Positions 1 to 10,049 of a stretch of 64,000 nt of DNA are shown piece after piece. Made by a program: the position numbers and the translations under genes. Every line of letters begins with the position of its first letter. Position 1 is the first letter of the stretch. The stretch is taken from NCBI GenBank assembly GCA_905147135.1, contig LR990057.1, forward strand, positions 1-64,000. Reading direction: 5' to 3'. Below the pieces are notes generated by a model. The model searched no databases, had not been told where the DNA came from, and was given only the letters and a program-made list of their open reading frames with translations. Origin of the DNA: Blastobasis lacticolella (taxonomy: Eukaryota; Arthropoda; Insecta; Lepidoptera; Blastobasidae).

Positions 1-20
1 AACCTAACCTAACCTAACCC
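1..20 (+). repeat. telomeric CCTAA repeat, window edge
   Basis: Four CCTAA units, the C-rich strand of the insect TTAGG telomere. The tract is followed at once by the 5' end of element A (CCCAGT...). With CCTAA on the + strand at the left, the chromosome tip lies to the left of the window. Confidence 0.93.
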
Positions 21-2477
21 AGTAGCGTTCCAACCTCCGCCGCGAACGCAGAAATTTATAAGTAGCTCCGCGCTTAAAAAATCGTAGCGTCGGCAATTTT
101 TGTGCGATTCTCTTGATTCAAGAGTCAAACGGTGCGTTATTGTAGTGTCCACAAATTGGAATAGTGCACGTGGACCGTCTGGATTGCAGTGGTGTGCTTA
201 AAGTGAAAAAGCCCAAAGTGAGGTTATGTTTTACACGTGCAAATTAGTAAAAGTGATATATCTCGAGAACCACTTATACGATCTTTTTTAAATTTCGTCC
301 TCCTGTTGGGGGCGTTGGAGACGAAGAAGTTGACATTAACTTTTTGAAATTTCCTTCTACCCTCAAGGCAGAAACCGCAAAAAAACAAAATTTTGTTTTC
401 GCGAGGTCCACGAAGGAGTTGCAGCAGCGGCGTGAAAATTAGCAGGGACATGAACAGCAGCTTCTGAAGAGCTCCGGATCAACTTTCAGAATTTTAACTG
501 TCATAGAAGCTAAGTTATAGCTATAAATATCTTAAATCTTTAACATCTTGTAACTTTAAATTTGAAGCGACGACCTATAGTTTTTCTTATGTTGTTGTTT
601 GCGCGCTAACTAGAGGAACGTGTTCCCGAAAGATCAGATTTTTCCTGTAAAAACCAACTATTTTATAACCGATTGAGTAAAATATTTTCTGAAAATCCCT
701 TTTTTGCGAATTATTCCTTAAGTTTTCAAAAAATCTGAAATTTTTCCTTTGTGCCGTTAGGGCCTTGATTTTACATAATTTATATCGTTTAAATTGTAAG
801 TTTAGGTTATTCCGTTCCAGAGATATTAAATTTTTTGTTATTTTCTCTAATAAATCCGAATATAATAGTAAATTCATTAAATTAAGACCAGAATCGGGTC
901 CTCTGACCTGATTATACTTAGTTTAAGCCCAAACAGCAGCGCTGTATCGCTTAAAACCATTTTCTTCATCCTTTTCAGCCATTTTGTTTTTTATCTTCAA
1001 ATTTTAAATCTTTAATATCTCAGGAACCCTTTGACATACGGAGCCCTTGTTTTCAGCAAAGGCACGGGAAACTTGTATATTTTAGGATTAGCGCACTTTC
1101 AGGCGGATTTTAGCCCAAAATTTTTTTCGGGCTGAAACTGGTTTCAGTAGATAGAGGAGGTCAAGCCGAGCAACTAGCAAAAAACTGGAAGTTTCTAGGA
1201 CCTCTAGATCTGGAGTTATTAATCTCTAAATTTAACTTTTGACAGCTCGGCGGCCATTTTGGAAAATTTCAAACCTTTGTAAGTCCGCAACGAACCATCC
1301 TAGCGGCTCGGGGATTTTTGTGCAGGGCTCGGGAGATCGACCCCTACCCCCTCCACCCACTTACAAAGGGTTTGGAGATCAAAAATTTTTGTACTCCTGA
1401 AACCATTTTTGCCCAACTGTATAGGTGAAGCCGGTCTGCGCTGTCCAAGTCCGGAGTTCCTGCGACCCATAGAAGCCGAGTTATAGGCGTTCAAAACTTC
1501 ACTTTGACAGTTGGTCCGCCATCTTGTAAATATTAGATTTCAAATAACTCGGCAACGGGAAGCCGTAGAGAGTCGGGATTTGGACAGCTGGTAGAGGCGG
1601 GACGCCCTTTACACGTCCACATTACTTTCAGGCGTTTTCAGGTCCTGAAATTTTTGGACACTGAAAAGTGCGTTTTCAGGTTGTACTCGACGGGACCAGT
1701 CATTTGAGCCCAAGCTCGGGACTCTGTGACCGACGGTTGCCGAGATATCATCGGATTAAACTTTCTTCAAACTTTGAGTTAGTTACTTCAGTCCGGGATA
1801 TCTCGACAACCCCTGGGGCTAACCACCCCGTGTTTGGGTTCGTTTTATAGGGCTCGACGAGCGCTACAAATTTAGGTATAAGTGACGGCTCTACATAGAG
1901 TCTATGTAGAGATCATCTATAACTGTGTTATTTTACCTAACACAACATATTTTTTGTAAATGATTAATATATAAGAGACCCCCTGTACACTTTTAGAGTA
2001 TAATCGGGACACAATTATGGATAGAGTCGATAGAGTTTAATAAAAATCTGTCTTGTGATTCTTCTCATTTTTGATAGGAACTAATTACTTAAAATATAGC
2101 TTGACTAAAACATAGTTACTGTTTTTTGACTTATTTCCTCTAAAGACTCAAACTAGCCGGTTAGACTTAGTTAAGTAGTGTCCTATAATTTGTATCTAAT
2201 TTGGAAGACAGCTTTAATTTGGACTTGGATGTTGGTTTTCACCCGGATTGAAACACGTCTGCTGGCTTGAGCTCAACCGGGTCTGGAACAGAAAATAGCT
2301 ATGTATTACCAATATACTAAGTTAGACATACACTCTTTCTACAAGTGTGCCTACTAAATTACTAGACAATTAACGCCAATTAGGGCCATTTACACCCGCA
2401 TCAACGCGTCCCTCTGACACCCACCCATCCAAGGTGACTGTACCACGACGAGCTTCTCAGTACCTGAAAAACACAAT
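21..2477 (+). other. 5' leader of element A
   Basis: The leader is long and holds only short, unconvincing ORFs. From about 978 to 1780 it consists of degenerate modules of about 270 bp. Each module contains a GCCAT(T/C)TTG core (978, 1253, 1518), usually after TTTGACAG, and a CTTTCAGG/CCTGAAA stretch. A short palindrome, CTCTACATAGA-G-TCTATGTAGAG, sits at 1889-1911. Related modules occur in the leaders of elements C and D. The leader presumably carries the internal promoter of the element. Confidence 0.75.
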
Positions 2478-3953
2478 ATGATGCGTACTCCGGAGAATAA
2501 CCGACGGAGATCCTCGACGACATCTCTGGGATCGATGACAAAGTCTCCGACTAGCAAAACAACTGATCTGACAGAGAAGGCTGGCCCTTCCACCCTCGGG
2601 CTGTCCCAAAGTCAGCCAAAGGACAGCCAAAGTCCCCTGACAGTTTCCAAACAAAAAACCAAGAATCCAACCAGCTCACAAGCAGTAACATTGAACAAAA
2701 CCATAACGGTCGAGAAGACAAAAACGTATACCGAGCTGGCCAGGTACATAATGTCAACAGCATATACGCAACTGGACCAGTCAGGAAATATAAAAAGCAC
2801 AATCAAAGAGGCAGTTAAAAAACATATAAAAAGGCTCGTCGAGATAGTTAAAGAGATAGACGAAGAGAACCCAAATGCAAAGGGAATCGGACAAGAAAAA
2901 AGGATGGAAAATACAAACAGGGATGAAACACAGAAGGAAAATGGAAAGGAAATCATGATTAAGATGGAAGAATGCAGTAAATTACTCGACGAAAATAAGG
3001 AAGAAATGAGGAGTTTAAAAATTTAAATGCAGGAACATAGGAAAATGATTGAAAAAGAAACAAAAAACCTTGAACAAAACAGGAACAAAATGGATAGATT
3101 GGAAGAGACCATGAACAAACATAGCCTGGAAATGCCGCAAACCACAACCTACGCTAGTGTGGCTGCGGCACCACCAAGGAGAAGGTCTCCGGAGCAGACG
3201 CTGCACTCGGTTGTGATTGCTTCCAAGGACCAGAGTGAAACCTGCGAGGAAGTGCTCACAAGAATACGAGAAGCAGTGAACGCCAAGGATGGTAATGTCA
3301 CTGTTGATAGAATAAGAAAGGCAAAAGACAAGAAGATCGTTATGGGATGTAAAACACAAGAAGAGAGAAAAAAGTTGCAAGAAAGGTTAGACAGAGCCAA
3401 GGAACACCTCACAGTCGAGGAGGTCCGAAACCGCGACCCACTGGTAGCACTCAAGAGCGTCCTGCAATACAACAGCGATGAAGACGTAATAAAAGCTCTA
3501 AAAAATCAAAATGCAGACATATTTCGAGACCTCAATGAGGAAGATAATAGAATGGAGGTGAAATTTAGAGGGAGAACGAAGAATCCCCACACCTGCAACA
3601 TAATAATGAGAGTGTCCCCACAGCTGTGGAATCGCATGACTGACAGGGAATCGGTCCACGTGGATATCCAGCGAGTGAGAGTGGTCGACCAATCCCCCTT
3701 GGTCCAGTGCTCCACCTGCCTCGGATATGGCCACGGCAAACGGTTCTGCAAAGAGACAATCGAAAAATGCAGCCACTGTGGGGGACCCCATATGAAACAG
3801 CAATGCGAGGCCTGGCACGCTGGAGCAACTCCGTCCTGTTGCAACTGTAGACATGCCAAACTGGACGCAATAGATCACAATGCTTTTAGCGATGCTTGCG
3901 AAATCAGGAAGAGATGGGAGGCTCTAGCTCGAGCCAAGGTAGCATATTGTTAA
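2478..3953 (+). pseudogene. Element A ORF1: gag-like RNA-binding protein, one in-frame stop
   Basis: ORF1 of R1-clade LINEs binds element RNA and, in TRAS elements, directs the particle to telomeres. About 490 codons run in one frame from the ATG at 2478, broken only by a TAA at 3024-3026. The next codon is an ATG at 3027, so the distal half could restart. The N-terminal half is charged and Lys/Glu-rich, probably coiled coil. The distal half has the conserved gag core and three C-terminal zinc knuckles: CSTCLGYGHGKRFC (about 3709), CSHCGGPHMKQQC (about 3769) and CCNC...H...C (about 3838). It ends 7 bp before the ORF2 reading and lies in a different frame from it. Confidence 0.85.
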
Positions 3954-3960
3954 CGCAGCA

Positions 3961-6900
3961 GTGGATACAAACAATAGACCGCGCAATAACCCCACCAGAG
4001 GATACTCAGTGGCCCAAGTGAACCTACAGCGCAAGGAACTGGCGACCAGCGAACTGATGATCGAGGCTAATGAACGAAAGCTCGCTTTCGCTTTGCTCCA
4101 AGAGCCATATGTAGGCGGAATCAAAAGGATGAAGACATATCCGGGAACGAGAATATATCAATGCTCTGACCAAGAGAACGACACGGTTAAAGCGGCTATT
4201 GCGGTCTTCGACGACAAACTCGATATCATACAATGTCCACAATTTACCACAAACAACATCGTAGTGGTAAAAATCCGCACTATTGCATGGGAGATTGCCG
4301 TCGTATCCTTTTATTTCGAGCCAGACAAACCAATAGAGCCATTCTTGGAGCAGCTTAAACAAATAATGGAGGAGCTTGGGCCACGAGGACTACTTATAGG
4401 CGGAGACAGCAACGCCAAAAATACCTGGTGGGGAAGTATGGTGACCGACCACAGGGGAGTAGACATGTCCGGGACCCTGGAAGAGTTGGGTCTGCAGGTG
4501 CTTAATTTGGGAGAGACCCCTACTTTCGATACTGTCAGGGGAGATAGAGTCTTCACCAGCTTCGTGGACCTGACAGCATGCTCAATCGATTTACTGAATC
4601 TTGTAAGCGAGTGGAGAGTTTCGCCAGGAATAACCAGCTCGGACCACAACTGCATATTGTTTGACATAAAGCTGAAAAAGGAAACAGGTATACATGTGCA
4701 AAGAACAACTAGACTCTACAACACGAAAAAAGCTAATTGGAGCCAGTTTCATGAGAAATTGGACCAATTGAAAATAGCCAACAACATAAATGTCAACGTA
4801 ATAAATAACACCAGCAATAAAGAACAACTAGACCAAATAGTGATAAAACTAACCAACATAATAACCGAAACATGCAGGCACAGTATACCGAAGAAGAAGA
4901 GTACCGAAGCTACAAACTTACCGTGGTGGTCCGAGGAACTCGCGGCGATGAAGAAAAGAGTTGCCACAAAGAAACGCCGCATCCGATGCGCGGCATCAGA
5001 TCGAAGAGCGAGGGTGGTCCAGGAGTATCTGAAGGAAAAGGATGAATATGAAACTGCTGCCAAACAAGCTCAAGTTACCAGCTGGAAAGAGTTTTGTAAA
5101 AAACAAGATAGAGAAGGGGTGTGGGACGGAGTATACAGGATAATCCAAACGACCGCTAAACGTCAGGAGGACGTAGCCCTAGCTAAGGACGGAGTATTCC
5201 TGAGCCCATCAGAATCGGCTACATTGCTTGCTGAGACATTCTATCCGAACGACTCCAAGGAAGCAGACAATCCTCACCACAGGCGTACCAGAGAGAAAGC
5301 TGAGCGGGTAAATGAGCCGTCTCATGATGACCAACATGATCCGCCATTTACGATGCAGGAGCTACACGTTGCCTTGAAAGGATTCAATCCGAAGAAAGCT
5401 CCCGGAGTGGACGGTTTCACCGCAGACATCTGCATCAGGACCATATCCCAGGATCCGGAAATGTTCCTCGCACTGGTCAACAAGTGTTTATCGCTGGGGT
5501 ACTTCCCGGATATCTGGAAGGTAGCCACAGTAGTGGCATTAAGGAAACCGGGCAAGGACAACTACACAGTCCCTAAATCATACAGACCCATCGGCCTACT
5601 GCCAGTAATGGGGAAAATCTTAGAAAAGATGGTTGTGGCAAGGCTAAAATGGCATCTTATTCCGCGACTTAGTACACGCCAGTACGGGTTTGTGCCACAG
5701 AGGAGCACCGAGGACGCCCTCTATAAACTGGTTGAACACGTGCAAAGCAAGATTAGACAGAAAAAGTTAGTTACTGTAGTGTCACTGGATATAGAGGGCG
5801 CCTTCGATAGCGCCTGGTGGCCTGCTATCAGAGTCCGACTGGCTGAGGAACAGTGTCCGGTTAACATAAGAAGATTGCTAGACAGTTATCTCTGCCATAG
5901 GAAAATCAAACTGAGGTATGCCGGAGAGGAATGTGTGAGAAACACAACATTGGGGTGTGTTCAGGGATCAATCGGGGGTCCGATTCTGTGGAATCTCCTT
6001 TTGGATCCGTTGCTGCGGGACATGGAGCAACAGGGGATTTACTGCCAGGCATTTGCGGATGATGTGGTACTGGTGTTCGAAGGAGAGACAGGATCTGAAA
6101 TTCAAAGGCAGGCCAATGCTGTTCTCGCCTATGTTCAGGAGTGGGGCATCAAAAATAAGTTAAAATTTGCAGCACACAAAACATGTGCCATGGTGCTAAC
6201 GAGAAAACTCAAATTCGATGTCCCACGCCTGGACATGGGTGGGATCCCCATTGGTATGTCTAAGGAAATAAAAATCCTTGGACTGACAATAGATGAAAAA
6301 CTCACCTTCAACACGCACGTCGCTGCAGTATGTAGAAAAGCTTTAAACTTTTATAAGCAGCTATCAAGAACAGCTAAGGTTGAGTGGGGCCTGCAACCTG
6401 AGATAATACGAATGCTGTATAACTCAGTCGTCGAACCCATCATCATGTACGCGGCCTGTGTATGGGCACCAGCAGCTAAGAAGATCGGGATTCAGAAGAC
6501 GCTAAACACAGTCCAAAGATCCTTCGCCCAAAAACTGTGCAAGTCGTATCGTACGGTCTCGTTACACTCGGCTCTACTGCTGACCGGGATATTGCCTCTA
6601 GATCTAAGAGTGCAGGAGGCAGCCGCCCTGTACGAAGCTCGTAGGGGCTCCGGCTTGGTGCTGGGAGATAGAGAGGTTGAGCGACCGATGGCATTTTCAG
6701 AGTCCTCACACCCAGCGACACATATCAGCTTGAAGTATAGTAAGCTGGAGGACCACGCGAAAATATACGAACACAATCCGCGAGCCGTAAAAATATTTAC
6801 AGATGGGAGTAAAATCGACGGAAAGGTTGGAGCTGCTCTATCGTTGTGGACAAACGGTATCGAAACAAAGACGGCAAAACTATGTCTACCAGCATATTGC

Positions 6901-7656
6901 ACAGTCTACCAGGCGGAGTTGCTGGCTATAACTAAAGCAACCAGGATTATTCTCGAACGGAGAGAGGTCAGCTACGAAGTATACAGCGACTCCAGAGCAG
7001 CATTGGATACAATCATCAATCCCACCTCCCTCCATCCCCTTGCAAAAGAAACCCGCCAGAACATAGGCAATGCTTTGATTCAAGGCAAAGATGTATCTTT
7101 GTTCTGGGTCAAAGCACACGCGGGTCTACAAGGAAACGAGAACGCGGATAGGCTAGCGAAGGAGGCAGCATTGTCGTGCAGGAGGAAGCCAGACTATGAC
7201 CGGTGCCCGGTTTCATTCGTCAAGCGACAAATCCGCGACGAGTCGCTTGGCGAATGGAACCGGAGATATCGGTCGGGCGAGACCGCCTCCGTCACGAAGA
7301 TGTTCTTTCCAGACGCAGTGTTAGCATACGGTGCAATTAGAAAAATAAAGCCAGCAGGTGTGTTAACTCAAGTGCTGACGGGGCACGGCGGGTTCGCCCA
7401 GTACCTGAATCGGTTCGGATGCCGGGATAGCCCATCATGCCTGTGTGATCCTGAAATTGAGGAAACCGTACCCCACATTCTGTTCGATTGCCCAATTCAT
7501 GGTATAAGTAGATTTAACGTAGAGCAACAAATTCAAACAAAGCTCACAGCTCATACCATTGGTAAATTACTAGTGGACAAAGTTTACGGTAAAATAATAA
7601 TAGAGTATTGTATAAATGTATGTAAAATAGTTAACAATAGAAATAAGGATAAATAA
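3961..7656 (+). CDS. Element A ORF2: endonuclease / reverse transcriptase / RNase H polyprotein
   Basis: An intact reading of about 1231 codons for target-primed reverse transcription. Domains in order are: an APE-type endonuclease (LLQEPYVG near residue 44, GGDSNAKNTWW near 148, SSDHNCILFDI near 227) expected to nick telomeric repeats; RT (KAPGVDGFTADI near 480, SLDIEGAFDSAWW near 608, catalytic FADD near 698); RNase H (TDGSKIDGKVGAAL near 943, E near 985, SDSRAAL near 1008, HAGLQGNENADRLA near 1053); and a C-terminal CLC...H...C zinc motif near 1160. The frame is open from 3943, just after a TAG at 3940, but its first ATG is at 4057, inside the conserved endonuclease start. Initiation by termination-reinitiation after the ORF1 stop is likely. 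The stop is followed by the 3' UTR. Confidence 0.93.
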   Translation: MDTNNRPRNNPTRGYSVAQVNLQRKELATSELMIEANERKLAFALLQEPYVGGIKRMKTYPGTRIYQCSDQENDTVKAAIAVFDDKLDIIQCPQFTTNNIVVVKIRTIAWEIAVVSFYFEPDKPIEPFLEQLKQIMEELGPRGLLIGGDSNAKNTWWGSMVTDHRGVDMSGTLEELGLQVLNLGETPTFDTVRGDRVFTSFVDLTACSIDLLNLVSEWRVSPGITSSDHNCILFDIKLKKETGIHVQRTTRLYNTKKANWSQFHEKLDQLKIANNINVNVINNTSNKEQLDQIVIKLTNIITETCRHSIPKKKSTEATNLPWWSEELAAMKKRVATKKRRIRCAASDRRARVVQEYLKEKDEYETAAKQAQVTSWKEFCKKQDREGVWDGVYRIIQTTAKRQEDVALAKDGVFLSPSESATLLAETFYPNDSKEADNPHHRRTREKAERVNEPSHDDQHDPPFTMQELHVALKGFNPKKAPGVDGFTADICIRTISQDPEMFLALVNKCLSLGYFPDIWKVATVVALRKPGKDNYTVPKSYRPIGLLPVMGKILEKMVVARLKWHLIPRLSTRQYGFVPQRSTEDALYKLVEHVQSKIRQKKLVTVVSLDIEGAFDSAWWPAIRVRLAEEQCPVNIRRLLDSYLCHRKIKLRYAGEECVRNTTLGCVQGSIGGPILWNLLLDPLLRDMEQQGIYCQAFADDVVLVFEGETGSEIQRQANAVLAYVQEWGIKNKLKFAAHKTCAMVLTRKLKFDVPRLDMGGIPIGMSKEIKILGLTIDEKLTFNTHVAAVCRKALNFYKQLSRTAKVEWGLQPEIIRMLYNSVVEPIIMYAACVWAPAAKKIGIQKTLNTVQRSFAQKLCKSYRTVSLHSALLLTGILPLDLRVQEAAALYEARRGSGLVLGDREVERPMAFSESSHPATHISLKYSKLEDHAKIYEHNPRAVKIFTDGSKIDGKVGAALSLWTNGIETKTAKLCLPAYCTVYQAELLAITKATRIILERREVSYEVYSDSRAALDTIINPTSLHPLAKETRQNIGNALIQGKDVSLFWVKAHAGLQGNENADRLAKEAALSCRRKPDYDRCPVSFVKRQIRDESLGEWNRRYRSGETASVTKMFFPDAVLAYGAIRKIKPAGVLTQVLTGHGGFAQYLNRFGCRDSPSCLCDPEIEETVPHILFDCPIHGISRFNVEQQIQTKLTAHTIGKLLVDKVYGKIIIEYCINVCKIVNNRNKDK

Positions 7657-7766
7657 ATGTATCTAGATCATATATTATGATAATATATAAGGCTAGCACA
7701 GCGAAACGTAAACAAAAAGTTCCAATAAGGAAGTGTAGTTTATACTGTAAGACAATAATGTAGAAG

Positions 7767-7800
<34 letters not shown>

Positions 7801-7991
7801 AAGTACCATGTAAGACCTATACGTGTAATTGTTCCTTGGCTATGTTTATATCCTAATTATTTATCTTGTAATGTGTATAGTGTTAAATTCAACCCTGTAA
7901 AAAATAAGCTCTGATCACGTCAGAGGGACGAGTAACATGTCAAGCCGCTACAGCCTAGACTCATGTCAACAGCCGTGGCCGCAAGACAGAC

Positions 7992-8019
<28 letters not shown>
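7657..8019 (+). other. Element A 3' UTR with two A tracts
   Basis: The 363-bp untranslated region holds an internal run of about 31 A (7768-7798) and a terminal run of about 28 A (7992-8019) that abuts CCTAA. The terminal tract is the integrated poly(A) tail. The internal one recurs in the 3' UTRs of the other elements. Confidence 0.8.
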
Positions 8020-8022
<3 letters not shown>

Positions 8023-8063
8023 AACCTAACCTAACCTAACCTAACCTAACCTAACCTAACCTA
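8018..8063 (+). repeat. telomeric CCTAA spacer between elements A and B
   Basis: About nine perfect CCTAA units. They separate the poly(A) of A from the truncated 5' end of B at CCTATATAAAATT. Confidence 0.95.
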
Positions 8064-10049
8064 TATAAAATTAAGAAAAACCTCACAAAAGACTATCTAC
8101 CACCCAAAAGGGAGCTCGAACAGAAGGTTAATCAACTAAACCTTCCCCATCCATCGGCGTTCTTGGCGCCGGAATACGAGCTCCTGGAAGACACGAATCC
8201 CGAAACCCTTGAAGCCCACCACATCTGCGGGCCACAGATTTTCACCGATGGCAGCAAGATAGAAGGCAAAGTTGGCGCTGCCCTATCATGGTGGGAACAG
8301 GGAAAGGAAACGTCGTTTTCAATGTATAGTCTGGATCCGTCTTGCACTGTATTTCAGTCTGAGTTATTCGCACTGCACAAGGCAATGGAGATGGTGAAGG
8401 AAAGTGGTCGCTCTGTTGTCAACATCATGAGTGACTCTAGATCATCATTGGATCTCCTGAGCAACCCCAAAGTGACTCACCCCCTTGCCAATTCTATCCT
8501 AGAAAGCGTGCGAGAACTCAAAACAGAGAAGAGGAAAGTTCGCTTATTTTGGCTGAGGGCACATGTAGGAACCGTCGGGAATGAGCGCGCGGACGAGCTT
8601 GCGAAGACGGCGGCCTTGAGAGCAGACGCCACCGCAGACTATGACAAAATACCTCTGTCCTATGTCAAGAGAAAGATCCGCGAGGAATCTGTTCGGAAAT
8701 GGCAGGACAGATACGAAACCTCCAGCACAGGATCGGTCACAAAAACCTTCTTTCCGGATGTAAATGAAGCATTCCGGATAGTAAGGAAGATAAAGCCGAC
8801 GCCCATTCTAGTGCAAGCTCTGACAGGACATGGAGGTATAGCGGAATATTTACATCGGTTTAAGTTGAAAGACAGCCCCGAATGTGAGTGTGAACCGGAC
8901 GTCATTGAGTCTGTATGGCATATAATCTTAGACTGCCCCCGTTTTCTGGCAGCTCGACATGACTTACAAAACCGCATAAACACAAATCTAACAAAGGCAG
9001 GGCTTCACAGAGTTTTAGCTGATGAGATCAAAAGGCCGCATCTGTTGGATTACATTGCGTCAATTTTTAAAACAGCAGTTGCCAGAAACAGCACCATCAC
9101 CCCTGGTACGGCAACAACGGCGACCCAAGTCACATTCCCACGCGCCGTGAGCCCTATTCTCGTCCCACACCAAACCACAACAAATCAACTGTTACAGTAT
9201 GGGGAGTTGGGAACACCGGGAATTAGTACTAGGGCAGTGGTCCTGTTCATGGACAATAATTCCGAACGGCTGGGTATAAGCTTCTGCAGCGCCATGGCTC
9301 GGAATAGAGTGACGATTTCACCTGGCCTCGCCGTCCTTCTGAATGGAAGTACTTTTAAAACGAGCATGAAGCGCAGAACATTCAATGCGCTTCCAGAGAT
9401 AGAGGTTGCCAGTAACAAATGTCGTCTGGTGCGATCGCGTAATAAAACGATTGCGCTATTCGAGGGAAGTACTGATGAAACCCAGTTTGCTCAGGCGTGC
9501 TCCGTGCTTACCAGTATTGGAAGGGAAGGCAGCAGTGCCGCAGTCACACCCCGCATAATAAGTGTGGATGCTATGGTGGTAGGGTTTGAGCCATGTAAAG
9601 CTGCAGACTACGTCGGGTGTATCAACGCCTCGGAACATCACGAGGTCATTGTATACGAGGATAGAGGTGCAAACCTTAGTTTCCTAAATACACAAAAACC
9701 CGGCTCTTCAGCAGCAGCCAACCCCATCGACACCTGGGGACACCCCATAGTAAATCCAGAAGCACTTAGCGGATCCGAACTCCTTCAACAAAGAACAGCT
9801 CAGGAGAAAGAGCAGAAGCAAGCCGCCGCTAAGGAAAAGTCCAAAACTAAGAACCGCTTCAGTGCCCTAATAAGGACTATAAAAACGTCAGTATTAGGGA
9901 CTTCTAAAACAACTAAGACACAGAAGACAGAGACGGCGCGGTTGGAAGAAGACACCCACAACCAAGCCACCACCAAGCAACAGCCCGAGGGCCAAACATC
10001 ACAACGCCCAACAATCCGTGTGAGGAAGCAAAGCGAACCCGTCGGATAA
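8064..10049 (+). CDS. Element B ORF2 remainder: RNase H, zinc motif and unrecognised C-terminal extension
   Basis: Partial ORF2 with its N-terminus lost by 5' truncation; no start codon is expected, and the frame is open from the junction at about 8064. RNase H shows TDGSKIEGKVGAAL (about 8244), an acidic residue in SELFAL (about 8359), SDSRSS (about 8430) and ERADELAKTAA (about 8584). A CEC...H...C zinc motif follows at about 8882. In elements A and D ORF2 ends some 50 residues after this motif. Here it continues about 320 residues (about 9070-10046). That extension has a folded-looking part (LFMDNNSERLGISFCSAMA, VIVYEDRGANLSFLN) and then a Lys/Gln/Thr-rich, probably disordered tail. I do not recognise it. 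A TAA at 10047 ends the frame, but the same frame continues directly into the helicase. Confidence 0.85.
   Translation, partial: YKIKKNLTKDYLPPKRELEQKVNQLNLPHPSAFLAPEYELLEDTNPETLEAHHICGPQIFTDGSKIEGKVGAALSWWEQGKETSFSMYSLDPSCTVFQSELFALHKAMEMVKESGRSVVNIMSDSRSSLDLLSNPKVTHPLANSILESVRELKTEKRKVRLFWLRAHVGTVGNERADELAKTAALRADATADYDKIPLSYVKRKIREESVRKWQDRYETSSTGSVTKTFFPDVNEAFRIVRKIKPTPILVQALTGHGGIAEYLHRFKLKDSPECECEPDVIESVWHIILDCPRFLAARHDLQNRINTNLTKAGLHRVLADEIKRPHLLDYIASIFKTAVARNSTITPGTATTATQVTFPRAVSPILVPHQTTTNQLLQYGELGTPGISTRAVVLFMDNNSERLGISFCSAMARNRVTISPGLAVLLNGSTFKTSMKRRTFNALPEIEVASNKCRLVRSRNKTIALFEGSTDETQFAQACSVLTSIGREGSSAAVTPRIISVDAMVVGFEPCKAADYVGCINASEHHEVIVYEDRGANLSFLNTQKPGSSAAANPIDTWGHPIVNPEALSGSELLQQRTAQEKEQKQAAAKEKSKTKNRFSALIRTIKTSVLGTSKTTKTQKTETARLEEDTHNQATTKQQPEGQTSQRPTIRVRKQSEPVG

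Larger units (their letters stand above)
21..8019 (+). mobile_element. Element A: TRAS-like telomere-specific non-LTR retrotransposon, near full length
   Basis: This 8-kb element has a 2.4-kb leader, a gag-like ORF1 with zinc knuckles, an ORF2 with endonuclease, RT and RNase H, and a 3' UTR ending in about 28 A. Telomeric CCTAA flanks both ends. Joining of the poly(A) to AACCTAA on the C-rich strand is the polarity described for TRAS elements, which prime on the nicked TTAGG strand; SART elements sit the other way round. ORF2 is open throughout, while ORF1 carries one in-frame TAA. The element is therefore recent but this copy is probably not autonomous. Confidence 0.9.

Noticed and set aside
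8163..8165. TTG as start of the element B ORF2 remainder
   Set aside because: The frame is open upstream to the telomeric junction, so the beginning is a truncation and not a start codon.
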